Below the pieces are notes generated by a model that had not been told where the DNA came from, did not search any database, and worked only from the letters and a program-made list of their open reading frames with translations. A program made the position numbers and the translations under genes. From positions 5,600 through 69,599 of the forward strand of contig NZ_JNWK01000051.1 in NCBI RefSeq assembly GCF_000716445.1: a DNA stretch of 64,000 bases, written 5' to 3'. The stretch comes from Streptomyces wedmorensis. GTDB lineage: Bacteria; Actinomycetota; Actinomycetes; Streptomycetales; Streptomycetaceae. The number at the start of each line of letters is the position of its first letter. The first letter of the stretch is position 1. Positions 34,921 through 42,967 of this stretch are shown piece by piece.

Positions 34921-35649
34921 TCACTTCAGGTGGCGGTCGAAGAAGCGGTTGCCGTCCTCCACTTCGAACCAGGGTGTGCCGACGTGGCCGCCCAGGTTGG
35001 CGTGGAGCGTCTTCTCTTTGCTGCCGAAGGCGTCGAACAGGTCGAGGGCACGCCGGCGGGGGTTGCCCTCGTCGTCCCATTGGAGCAGCAGGAGCAGAGG
35101 GATGGTGATCTGCCGGGCTTCCTCGCGCTGGGCGCGGGGTACGTGGCCGCCGGCGAAGAAGCAGGCGGCTGCGATGCGTGGGTCGACCGCGGCGAGGTGG
35201 ATGCCGACGGCGGTCCAGCCCGAGTAGCCGACCGGGCCGTCGATGTCGGGTTGCGAGAGGAGGGCGTCCAGGGTGGTCCGCCATTCAGGGACCGCTGCTT
35301 CCACCAGCGAGTCGACGAGGGATTCGAGGATCTCGTCGACGGGCTCGCCGGCCTGCATGGCCTGGCGTAGGTCGGTGCGGGCCTGTTCGTCGGCGGCGGA
35401 ACGGGGCCGGTCACCGCACCCGGCGGCGTCGATGGTGGCCACTGCGTAGCCGGATGCGGCGGAGTGCCGGGCCCGGGCCACGAGTCGGGCTGCCGTCCTC
35501 GGCAGGCCGTTGTTGTGGGCCATCAGGATGAGCGGGACCGGTGCGGCGGATTCGGGGGTCCAGAGGGTGCCGGGGATCTCACCGAGGGCGAACTCGCGTT
35601 CGATGACGTTGTCGTCGAGGCGTTGCTCGGAGATGAAGTGAAGGGCCAT
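34921..35649 (-). CDS. Alpha/beta hydrolase family protein
   Basis: The 242-residue protein is a dienelactone-hydrolase-like or peptidase-like alpha/beta hydrolase. VPLILMAHNNGL is the oxyanion region, PVGYSGWTAVGIHLAA is the nucleophile elbow (GYSGW), and LLLLLQWDDEGNPR and LHANLGGHVGTP supply the Asp and His. It has no signal peptide. Family members act on small esters or xenobiotics. The ATG at 35649 is used. The neighbours give no substrate clue. Confidence 0.85.
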   Translation of the reverse strand: MALHFISEQRLDDNVIEREFALGEIPGTLWTPESAAPVPLILMAHNNGLPRTAARLVARARHSAASGYAVATIDAAGCGDRPRSAADEQARTDLRQAMQAGEPVDEILESLVDSLVEAAVPEWRTTLDALLSQPDIDGPVGYSGWTAVGIHLAAVDPRIAAACFFAGGHVPRAQREEARQITIPLLLLLQWDDEGNPRRRALDLFDAFGSKEKTLHANLGGHVGTPWFEVEDGNRFFDRHLK

Positions 35650-35948
35650 CGTCGTGCCTTTCGGGAGCGCTGCTGAACGGTGCTCCCGGACGACCTATCG
35701 CCCGACCGTGACTCCGGAGGAGAGCACCCATGTCGATACGTTCACGGGTACCACCTCCTTGTTCTCTCGCACGGCCTTCGGAAACGTAACAGTGGCCGTC
35801 GTGGTCCGCCAAACGATTTCTTACGGGGTCTTGCGACCGGACGTCACGGCGATGGCTGTGGACCCGATCGTTCCGGGCACCGATCGTCGGGTCCTGGAAG
35901 GGTGGTGCTTCCTACGGTGAAGACATCAGAAGGAAGGACACGCACCCC

Positions 35949-36842
35949 GTGTTGGAGCAGCTCAACCAGGCACTCGACCACATCGAGCGCTGCCTCGAAG
36001 CGGAAGCGGGCCGGGAGGTCGACGTCGCCGAGGTCGCTCGGATCGCGATGACGTCGGAATACCACTTCCGGCGCTTGTTCTCGGCCCTCGCCGGGATGCC
36101 GCTCTCCGTGTACGTACGGCGCCGGCGCATGACGCTCGCCGGGGCCGAGGTGCTGGGCGGGGAGCGGACGCTGCTCGATGTGGCCGTGCGGTACGGGTAC
36201 GGGTCGGGTGAGGCGTTCGCGAGGGCGTTCCGGTCGGTGCACGGCATCGGGCCGGGTGAAGCCCGGCGTACGGGTGCGACGCTCACGGCGCAGCCGCGCA
36301 TGTCCTTCCGTGTCGTCGTCGAAGGGAGTACGACCATGCGGTATCGGATCGTGGAGAAGGAAGCGTTTCGGGTCGTGGGCAGGAAGGCGCGGGTGCCCCT
36401 CGTGCACGAGGGGGTCAACGCGGCGGCCGCCGCGCACGTGGAAAGCCTGGACGGGCAGGCGATCGTACGGATGAAGGAGCTGGCCGACGGGCAGCCGGAG
36501 GGGGTCTTGTCGGCGGTGGTCCATCTGACCGACAGCCGGGAGGAGGGCGCGGAGGTGGACTACTGGATCGGCGTCGTCACCGGCCCGGAGGCTGCCGCGG
36601 ACGAGCTTGACGCCCTCGACGTGCCGGCCGGAACCTGGGCGGTCTTCGACAACCACGGGCCGTACCCGAGCGCCCTCCAGGAGCTGTGGCGGGACGTGTT
36701 CACGCAGTGGTTCCCCTCGAACCCGTACGCCAGCCGGCCGGGTCCGGAGCTGCTGCGGACGCAGCCGGTGGAGATCGGCGCGGAGACGGACTCCCAGCTG
36801 TGGATCCCCGTCGAGCGGTCCGGCGCGAGCGCTGGGGCGTGA
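35949..36842 (+). CDS. AraC family regulator with GyrI-like effector domain
   Basis: The 297-residue protein has an N-terminal AraC-type HTH (residues about 1-105: VDVAEVARIAMTSEYHFRRL, then LLDVAVRYGYGSGEAFARAF) and a C-terminal GyrI-like SHV-fold domain (from about 125) that binds small hydrophobic or cationic molecules. This order is that of Rob/BmrR-type effectors of multidrug response. The start is GTG at 35949 (ACCCC precedes it; weak ribosome site). It is a lone gene followed by a very strong terminator hairpin. Confidence 0.9.
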   Translation: MLEQLNQALDHIERCLEAEAGREVDVAEVARIAMTSEYHFRRLFSALAGMPLSVYVRRRRMTLAGAEVLGGERTLLDVAVRYGYGSGEAFARAFRSVHGIGPGEARRTGATLTAQPRMSFRVVVEGSTTMRYRIVEKEAFRVVGRKARVPLVHEGVNAAAAAHVESLDGQAIVRMKELADGQPEGVLSAVVHLTDSREEGAEVDYWIGVVTGPEAAADELDALDVPAGTWAVFDNHGPYPSALQELWRDVFTQWFPSNPYASRPGPELLRTQPVEIGAETDSQLWIPVERSGASAGA

Positions 36843-36899
36843 CGGCCGGGGTGTGACGGCCGGGGTGTGAGAACCCGGGGACCGGGGCGCTGAGGAGCG

Positions 36900-36941
36900 G
36901 GCCTGGACATCGCCTTCCCTCTGGAAGGCGATGTCCAGGCC
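36900..36941 (+). terminator. Strong terminator of the AraC/GyrI-like gene
   Basis: A perfect 19-bp stem (36900-36918 with 36923-36941) closes a 4-base loop, about 58 bp after the stop codon. Two near-identical GACGGCCGGGGTGT copies lie between stop and stem. Confidence 0.88.
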
Positions 36942-36981
36942 CGTGCGCCCTTGCGTAGTTCGGACTCCGGGCAGTGCACGG

Positions 36982-37072
36982 TCTCGGGTCTCGGGTCTCG
37001 GGGCTCGGGGCTCGGGTCTCGGGGCTCGGGTCTCGGGTCTCGGGGCTCGGGTCTCGGGTCTCGGGGCTCGGT
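36982..37072. repeat. 7-bp minisatellite, 13 units
   Basis: Thirteen consecutive heptamers of the form (T/G)CTCGGG occupy 91 bp, with only the last ending in T. The first-base pattern is T T T G G T G T T G T T G. The array ends 73 bp before the DinB gene start, in its likely promoter region. Slippage would change spacing by 7 bp steps. Confidence 0.95.
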
Positions 37073-37145
37073 CGTGCTCGGCAAAGCGAGCGGGGCTTGC
37101 CCGAACTCGCTGCGTTTCGAAAGTAGATCAAGTTACTGTGCCCCG

Positions 37146-37652
37146 ATGACAGAGACGCAACAGCGCCGCGACGTAGGCCCTCCGGACAGCAACTCCGACG
37201 AGAAGTCGACGTTGGTCGCGTTCCTGAACTACGTCCGCGAAGCCGTGGCCGCGAAGGCGGAGGGGCTTGACGACGTGCGGGGGCGAACTCCCGGAGTGCC
37301 TTCCGGCACCAGTGTTCTCGGCCTGGTCAAGCACCTGACGGCGGCAGAGGTCTACTGGTTCGCCTGGGCCTTCGAGGGTGCGGATGTCGAGCACCCGGAG
37401 TTCGGGATGGAGATCTTCCAGGACGAGGGCGCGGATGGTCTACTCGCCGCCTATCGCGGTGTGATCGAACGGTCCAACGAGATCATCGAGCGCTGTGGCG
37501 ACTTGGACGATCTGTGTGCGCGGCCGGCCGGCAAGGCGGGCATCGTGCGGTCGATGCGGTGGGTGCTGGTGCACATGATCGAGGAGACGGCTCGCCATGC
37601 CGGTCATGCCGACATCCTCCGTGAGCAGGCTGACGGTTCCGTTGGCAGGTAG
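37146..37652 (+). CDS. DinB family protein
   Basis: The 168-residue protein has the four-helix DinB fold with a histidine-rich metal site: His in VLGLVKHLTAAEVYWF (near residue 62), and His residues in VHMIEETARHAGHADIL near the C-terminus (about 142-153). Many family members are mycothiol- or bacillithiol-dependent transferases. ATG 37146 is used. It lies just downstream of the 7-bp minisatellite, so its expression may depend on repeat number, which is inference. Confidence 0.88.
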   Translation: MTETQQRRDVGPPDSNSDEKSTLVAFLNYVREAVAAKAEGLDDVRGRTPGVPSGTSVLGLVKHLTAAEVYWFAWAFEGADVEHPEFGMEIFQDEGADGLLAAYRGVIERSNEIIERCGDLDDLCARPAGKAGIVRSMRWVLVHMIEETARHAGHADILREQADGSVGR

Positions 37653-37684
37653 TGCGGAGCGTCGCGCGGTACGCATGATCGGTC

Positions 37685-39265
37685 TCAGTGGCGTCGACGG
37701 GGCATGTGGGGTGTTCTGAGGGCGGCGCGGGCCGCGTTGGCGCCCGGTGCTCCGTGGACGCCGCCGCCTGGGTGGGTGGTGGCGGAGCAGAGGTAGAGGG
37801 CGCGGATCGGGGTGCGGGGGCGGCCGGTGCCGGGGAGGGGGCGGAAGACGAGTTGCTGGTGAAGGTTGGTGGTGCCTTGGTTGATGGCGCCGCCTACGAG
37901 GGCGGGGTTGAGCCGCTCGAGGTCGGTCGGTGCGAGGATGCGCCTGGCGCGTATCGAGGCGCGGAAGCCTGGGGCGAGGCGCTCGATCCCCGCTTCGACC
38001 CGCCCGGCGATGGCCTCCTTCTCGCGCTCGTCCCAGCGGCCGGTGATGTCCTGGTCTCCCGCATCGCGGCGAATGTGCTGCGGGACGTGGGTGTAGCCCC
38101 AGGCCGATTCGGTGCCGGTGGGTGAGCGGTGGGGATCGGCCGTGGTCATCTGGCCGAGCACGGTGAAGGGGACGTCCGGTACCTGCTCCATGGCGAGCTG
38201 GGCCGCGAAGCGGGTGAGTGCGTCGAGGCCTTCGGCGATGTGGACGGTTCCGGCGGCGCGGGCGTCCGCGCACTCCCATGGGATCGGGCCGGACAGGGCC
38301 CAGTCCACCTTCACCGTGGCGAAGTCCCACTGGAAGCGCCGCAGGTCGACGCGGAGCCGCGCCGACAGGTGCTGCTCGTCGACGAGACGCTCGTACAGGA
38401 GGGGGGCGGGGATGTCGGCGAGGACCGCCCGGCGCGCGGGGATCTCCGTGCCGTCGTCGGTGCGGACGCCGACGGCGCGGCCGTCGCGGATGACGACGCG
38501 GGTCACCGTACGGTTGCACAGCAGCACGCCACCGCGGTCGCGTAGCCGTGCGACGAGGGCGTCGGTGAGCCGGCCCGCGCCGCCGACGGGGACGGGGAAG
38601 CCGTGCTCCTGGCCGAGCATGCACATCAGCCAGCCCATGCCTCCGCCGAGGGCGGACTCGGGAGCAAGGTCGGCGTGGAGCGCGTTGCCGGCGATCAGCA
38701 GTCTGCCGCCGTCGCCGGCGAAGTGCTCCTCGCCGAAACGGCGGGCGGGCAGCAGCATGGTGCGCAGCAGCCGGAGGCCTTCTTCGGGGCCGGTACGGGC
38801 CACGAGCCGAAGACCCGCGCGGGCGGGCGGGAACGGCGTGAAGAGGCATGCGACGAGGTCGTCGCCGACGCGCCGCCACAGGCGGTGCAGGCGCTCCCAC
38901 GCGGCGGCGTCGGCAGCCGCGAAGGCGGCCAGCGACGCGGTGGTCCGCTCCGGATCGCGGCTGAGGACCGGGCAGCGGCCGTCGGCGAGGGGGTGTGCGA
39001 CGACCGCAGGGGCGTGACTCCAGCGCAGTCCGTACCGGTCGAGCCGGAGGTTCCGGATGACGGGAGAGGCGGCGGCCAGCGGGTAGAAGGCGCTGAACAC
39101 GTCGTGCACGTAGTCCGGGTGGACGCCCCTGTCGCTGCGCACCGCACCTCCCGGCGCCTCCCGGGCCTCCACCACGACGGCCTGCCATCCGGCGTCCGCA
39201 AGGAGGTTGGCGGCCACCAGGCCGTTGGGGCCGGAACCGACGACCACCGCGTCAGGCTCGCCCAT
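37685..39265 (-). CDS. FAD-dependent oxidoreductase, phytoene-desaturase-like
   Basis: The 526-residue product is a flavin enzyme related to carotenoid desaturases and retinol saturases. VVVGSGPNGLVAANLLADAG (residues 7-26) is the FAD dinucleotide fold, HDVFSAFYPLAAASP follows, and the C-terminal LYLCSATTHPGGGVHGAPG is the second FAD-binding motif typical of the CrtI family. It probably desaturates or isomerises a hydrophobic polyene or lipid. It is the last gene of a leftward run and overlaps the SRPBCC gene by 14 bp, indicating co-translation. No prenyl-transferase or phytoene synthase gene is nearby. Confidence 0.9.
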   Translation of the reverse strand: MGEPDAVVVGSGPNGLVAANLLADAGWQAVVVEAREAPGGAVRSDRGVHPDYVHDVFSAFYPLAAASPVIRNLRLDRYGLRWSHAPAVVAHPLADGRCPVLSRDPERTTASLAAFAAADAAAWERLHRLWRRVGDDLVACLFTPFPPARAGLRLVARTGPEEGLRLLRTMLLPARRFGEEHFAGDGGRLLIAGNALHADLAPESALGGGMGWLMCMLGQEHGFPVPVGGAGRLTDALVARLRDRGGVLLCNRTVTRVVIRDGRAVGVRTDDGTEIPARRAVLADIPAPLLYERLVDEQHLSARLRVDLRRFQWDFATVKVDWALSGPIPWECADARAAGTVHIAEGLDALTRFAAQLAMEQVPDVPFTVLGQMTTADPHRSPTGTESAWGYTHVPQHIRRDAGDQDITGRWDEREKEAIAGRVEAGIERLAPGFRASIRARRILAPTDLERLNPALVGGAINQGTTNLHQQLVFRPLPGTGRPRTPIRALYLCSATTHPGGGVHGAPGANAARAALRTPHMPRRRH

Positions 39266-39704
39266 GGGTCTTCTCCCTCGTCGACGCCACGACGTGGGCC
39301 AGTCGGTCGAGCATCTTGCGGTTGCGCCAGCGCATGAGTGCGTCGACGGCCGAGTTGTGCCAGCGTGCCGCGGGCCCGCGCAGGGGATGCTCGTCGACGA
39401 GGACGAGGGTTCCGTCGCCCCAGGGCTCGATGCGGAAGGCGACGCGCGCGCTGCCCACGTCCGTATGCACCTCCAGTTCGAGACGGTGGGTCGGTTCGCA
39501 GAGGCGGGAGAGGGTCCGCCCCCGGTAGGACCATGGTCCGAGCTTGAGGGTGTAGCCGAGTTCCGCGCCCGGGACGGGCCACTGCCCGTCCTGCTCCCAG
39601 GATTCGTGCGTGCCCACCACGAACCGCGCGTACGACCGGCCGTCGCTCAGGACTTCCCAGACGGCGTCGGGCGGGGCTTCGATGAGCCGGTTCCACTGGG
39701 CCAT
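39252..39704 (-). CDS. SRPBCC (START-like) family protein
   Basis: The 150-residue protein has the helix-grip fold of ligand-binding START/Bet v1-like proteins: WNRLIEAPPDAVWEVLSDG at the N-terminus, then HRLELEVHTDVGSARVAF and DGTLVLVDEHPLRGPAARWH. Such proteins bind hydrophobic ligands or act as cyclases. It overlaps the FAD oxidoreductase (14 bp) and follows the SDR gene by 13 bp, so the three act in one operon, perhaps delivering a lipid substrate to the two redox enzymes. ATG 39704. Confidence 0.88.
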   Translation of the reverse strand: MAQWNRLIEAPPDAVWEVLSDGRSYARFVVGTHESWEQDGQWPVPGAELGYTLKLGPWSYRGRTLSRLCEPTHRLELEVHTDVGSARVAFRIEPWGDGTLVLVDEHPLRGPAARWHNSAVDALMRWRNRKMLDRLAHVVASTREKTHGRA

Positions 39705-39717
39705 GATCGAGGTCTCC

Positions 39718-40962
39718 TTAGCGGCAGCGTGAGAGACGGCGCGCGGGGATGTGCGGGCGCATGCGTACGCGGGTGGGTGAGCCGATGCGGACGCGCGCGC
39801 GTGGGCGAAGGCGTACGAGAGTGGGTGAACCGGTGCCTACGCGCGCACGTGGGCGGATGCGTACGTGGGTGGGTGAGCCTGTACGTCCGCGGGTGCGTGA
39901 GCCCGTACGTACGCGGGTGCGTGAGCCCGTACGTACGCGGGTGCGTGAGCCTGTACGTACGCGGGTGCGTGAGCGGGTGGCGATGAAGCGGGCTCCCACG
40001 GCTCCGGCGGCGGCCAGGGCAAACGCCCGGCGTGCCGCTGTGCGGGCCGCTGCGTGCCGGTCGCCGGAGACCGCGGCTGTGGCGCCGGACGGGGCGTACA
40101 GGGTGCCGGTGGTGACCGGCACGGTCCCCGGAGCACCCAGGTACCGGTGCTCGGTAAGGCGCCGGATCAGGCCGCGTACCAGGCCCGGCGCCAGGACGCG
40201 GGCCCACGGCAGGAGCCGTGCGCCGGGGCCGACGACGACGCGCGCTCGGGGTCGGGCCGCTGTGTGCAGGACGGCGCGTGCCACTCGTTCGGGAGTCGCG
40301 ACGGCGGGCAGGGTGCGCACGCGGCGGCCCGTGTGGTTCGCGGCGTGCTGGAAGAACGGGGTGTCGACGCCGGCGGGCAGCACCGTACAGACGGCGACGT
40401 CATGGTCACCGCTGATGATCAGCTCCTGCCGCATCACTTCGTCGAGCACGACCAGTGCGGCCTTGGCGGCGGCGTACGCGCCCGTGTAGGGCGCCGTGAC
40501 GGCACCTCCGAGGACGGATGACACGTCGATGAGCACGCCGCGGCCCTGGCCGCGCATCACGCGGAGGGCGGCCCGGGCGCCATGGAGGGTCCCCAGCACG
40601 TTGACCTCCCATGAACGAAGGACGTCGGCCGGCGGCACCGCGTCGAGGCGGCCGAGGACTCCCACTCCGGCCGCGTTCACCCACACGTCGACGCGGCCGT
40701 ACCGGGCGAGCGCCGTGTCCGCCAGCCCGGTCACCGCGTCCGCGTCGGTGACGTCGGCGGGCACGGCCACCGCCTCGGCCTGCGGGTGTGCGGCCGTACA
40801 CTCGCGGGCCACCTGGCTCAGGGCCTCGGCGCTGCGGGCAGCGAGAACGAGCCGGGCGCCCAGGTGCGCGAAGGCGAGGCCGACGGCGCGGCCGATGCCA
40901 CTCGACGCGCCCGTGATCACGACCACGGTTCCTGCCGCGAGCGCGCGGCGGGTCCTGTCCAT
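39718..40962 (-). CDS. SDR oxidoreductase with arginine-rich repeat tail
   Basis: The 414-residue protein has an SDR core of about 250 residues: VVVITGASSGIGRAVG (NADP binding), VNAAG, and the SSV...YTGAYAAAK active site. After about residue 340 it has an unusual 75-residue tail made of Arg/Thr/Gly/Ser-rich 8-residue repeats (TRVRTGSR three to four times, then diverged copies), coded by a 24-bp DNA repeat. SDRs lack this tail. ATG 40962 is preferred as the closest start to the core; 40995 is possible. The core likely reduces or oxidises a hydroxyl group in a pathway with the SRPBCC and FAD proteins downstream. Confidence 0.85.
   Translation of the reverse strand: MDRTRRALAAGTVVVITGASSGIGRAVGLAFAHLGARLVLAARSAEALSQVARECTAAHPQAEAVAVPADVTDADAVTGLADTALARYGRVDVWVNAAGVGVLGRLDAVPPADVLRSWEVNVLGTLHGARAALRVMRGQGRGVLIDVSSVLGGAVTAPYTGAYAAAKAALVVLDEVMRQELIISGDHDVAVCTVLPAGVDTPFFQHAANHTGRRVRTLPAVATPERVARAVLHTAARPRARVVVGPGARLLPWARVLAPGLVRGLIRRLTEHRYLGAPGTVPVTTGTLYAPSGATAAVSGDRHAAARTAARRAFALAAAGAVGARFIATRSRTRVRTGSRTRVRTGSRTRVRTGSRTRGRTGSPTHVRIRPRARVGTGSPTLVRLRPRARVRIGSPTRVRMRPHIPARRLSRCR
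39766..39976. repeat. 24-bp tandem repeat coding the SDR tail
   Basis: Four units of the 24-mer GTACGTACGCGGGTGCGTGA(GCCC) occupy 39881-39976 with very few mismatches. More diverged copies extend to 39766. The unit is a multiple of three, so the 8-residue protein repeat of the SDR tail remains in frame whatever the copy number. Confidence 0.85.
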
Positions 40963-41051
40963 AGCCCTGCAGGTGACCGTTCTCGACGGATTCATGCGTC
41001 TTTCACGCCGGAACGCGCACGTGTCCCGCCGGAACACGCACGCCTTCCGAG

Positions 41052-42242
41052 CTACTCCGCCGCTCGTACGGTGCGGGGCCGACGTGCCAGAGCGAGCAAC
41101 GGGCCCACCGCCAGCAGGGCGGCGAGTGCCAGATAACCGAAGGTGAGGGTCGAGAGGGTGGCGACTCCGGCTACGAGCAGGAGGCCGCCGGCATCACCGA
41201 GCTCGCGGCCCAGTTCGGCCGATCCCATGGTCTGGCCCATGCGCTCCTGCGGGGTGGAGGCGGCCAGGGCGGCGAAGCCGAGCGGGGTGATCAGCCCGGT
41301 GCCGGTGCCGATGAGGGCGGCGGCGGTCAGGACGCCGATCACGCCCGGCAGGGTGGCGGCCGCGACCCCGACGGCCGCGAGGAGAAGCCCGGTGAGCAGT
41401 CCTGTGCGGGTGGTCAGGCGCCCCGCGTCCAGTGCCCGGCCGGCCTTGGGCTGGACGACGGCAGCCGTGGCGGCCAGGACGGACACGGCGGCGCCGGTCG
41501 CCGGCGTGCCGAGGCCGGCCGCGGCCCCGGAGACGGGCAGGAACCCCACGCCGACGGAGAGCGCGGCCGTGGCGGCGGCGAGCGCGGCGGTCGGGGCGAG
41601 GAAGGATCGGTCGGCCAGGCGTCGGGCGAGGTCGGCCACGGTCTGGCGTTCGCGGGGCAGCGGGGGCACGACGGGCACCGTGACCGCGGCCCACACGGCG
41701 ACGGCCGCCGCGCACACGGCCATCACCGTGAACAGGAGACGCAGTCCGCCGGCCCACATCAGGACTCCGCCGAGAAGCGGGCCGAGCGTGTACCCGATGG
41801 ACTTGTAGAAGCCGTAACTGCCGAACGCGCGCCCGCGCTTGGCGGCCGGGTTGAGGCGGGCGACCATGGCGGAGGCCGAAGGCGAGAAAGCGGAGGCCGC
41901 GGCACCTTGGCCGAGGCGGGCGGCCCACAGCCAGCCCGGGCTGTCGGCGATCGCGTACAACGCGGAGGCGCCGGCGAACGCGACGAGGCCGCCGAGGAGT
42001 ACGGGTTTGCCGCCGATCCGGTCGGCGAGCGATCCGAAGACCGGCTTGAGCAGAACCTCGGCGCCGTCGTACAGGGCGAGCAGTCCGCCCAGGACGAGGA
42101 GGGAGGTGACGGCGTCCCCGGAGAATCCGCCGAGGTTGGCGGCGATGCCGTGGGCACCGAAGGCGGTGGTGAACCCGGCCGCGTACAGAGGCCACATGAC
42201 CCGCTTCGGGGCGGCGGCCGGGGCTATGGGTGCGGTCGTCAT
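41052..42242 (-). CDS. MFS transporter
   Basis: The 396-residue protein has twelve predicted membrane helices and MFS motifs: LALYDGAEVLLKPVFGSLAD followed by RIGGKPVLLGG (loop 2-3), and AKRGRAFGSYGFYKSIGYTL in the middle region. It is probably a proton-driven drug or metabolite exporter. Its ATG overlaps the stop of the upstream ChrB-like gene (ATGA at 42239-42242), so the two are translated together. The SDR gene starts about 90 bp downstream of its stop, in the same direction. Confidence 0.88.
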   Translation of the reverse strand: MTTAPIAPAAAPKRVMWPLYAAGFTTAFGAHGIAANLGGFSGDAVTSLLVLGGLLALYDGAEVLLKPVFGSLADRIGGKPVLLGGLVAFAGASALYAIADSPGWLWAARLGQGAAASAFSPSASAMVARLNPAAKRGRAFGSYGFYKSIGYTLGPLLGGVLMWAGGLRLLFTVMAVCAAAVAVWAAVTVPVVPPLPRERQTVADLARRLADRSFLAPTAALAAATAALSVGVGFLPVSGAAAGLGTPATGAAVSVLAATAAVVQPKAGRALDAGRLTTRTGLLTGLLLAAVGVAAATLPGVIGVLTAAALIGTGTGLITPLGFAALAASTPQERMGQTMGSAELGRELGDAGGLLLVAGVATLSTLTFGYLALAALLAVGPLLALARRPRTVRAAE

Positions 42243-42805
42243 GACGGGTCCTGGTCGTCGGCGTGCAGTGCGCCGAACACAAGCTCGGCGTAGTCCTCGC
42301 AGACGGCGGCGCACCGTTTGAGCCGCTCCCCCGCCTCGGCTGCTTCAGGGGCGCCGAAGACGTCCCTGGCGGTCAGGTCGCGGTGCCAGCGACGCAGCCG
42401 TTCCAGGCTCTGCTCCTCTTCCTCCAGCTCGGCGAGGGTGAACTTCGCGAGGCGGATCTCTTTGGCGATCTCGTCCTCGAACTTGCCGCAGTCCGCGAGG
42501 AATTCCGTCCAGTCCGCCGAGCGGGCCGCGGTGAACATCTCCTGGAGACGTGTCGCGTCCTGCTCCGAGCGGCCGTTCGCCTCCAGCGTCATGCCTTGGC
42601 CGCCCGCGGCGTCGGTGAGTTCGAGGGCGCGCCGCACTCCGTCGGCGAACACGGGCACCTGCGGCACCGCCCAGATGCCCTGGCCCAGCGACAGCGCCCC
42701 GATCTTGCGGAGCTCCCGCCAGACCGCGACGCGGTGCCGGGACGGGTCTGCGGGCAGCTTGATCACAAGGATCAGCCAGCGGGCGGTGCGGATGGGATTC
42801 GTCAC
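42239..42805 (-). CDS. ChrB N-terminal domain-like protein
   Basis: The 188-residue protein resembles the N-terminal domain of chromate resistance protein ChrB: RWLILVIKLPADPSRHRVAV, then WRELRKIGALSLGQGIWAVP near residues 7-45, followed by a long charged helical region (EEEEQSLERLRRWHRDL). ChrB is a chromate-dependent regulator in other species, so this may regulate the downstream MFS gene with which it overlaps by 4 bp. The start is GTG at 42805. No ribosome site precedes it and a TACATT-like -10 box lies about 8 bp upstream, so the transcript may be leaderless. Confidence 0.8.
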   Translation of the reverse strand: MTNPIRTARWLILVIKLPADPSRHRVAVWRELRKIGALSLGQGIWAVPQVPVFADGVRRALELTDAAGGQGMTLEANGRSEQDATRLQEMFTAARSADWTEFLADCGKFEDEIAKEIRLAKFTLAELEEEEQSLERLRRWHRDLTARDVFGAPEAAEAGERLKRCAAVCEDYAELVFGALHADDQDPS

Positions 42806-42814
42806 GTATGGAAA

Positions 42815-42830
42815 TGTAGCAAGCGTTACA
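42815..42830. promoter_or_regulatory. Dyad operator/promoter ahead of the ChrB-like gene
   Basis: TGTAGC and GTTACA flank AAGC in a 16-bp dyad with one mismatch. On the minus strand the site includes a TACATT hexamer about 8 bp before the GTG start, so it overlaps the promoter. It is a likely binding site for the product of the gene itself or for a regulator of the ChrB-MFS pair. Confidence 0.5.
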
Positions 42831-42967
42831 TTCGGAGGGGAGGGCGCTCCTCTCCGGCGCGCGCGGGGGGCTTGGACGGGCGAAACGGACTCCTCGCCAG
42901 TGCATGGCAGCTTGCGGCTGACTCGGTGAAGCGCCGGCCTCGTGACCTCCTGACGCACACTGGAGGG

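Noticed and set aside
37440..39188. 582-codon minus-strand open frame
   Set aside because: It is an out-of-frame reading of the FAD oxidoreductase and is Arg/Pro-rich without motifs.
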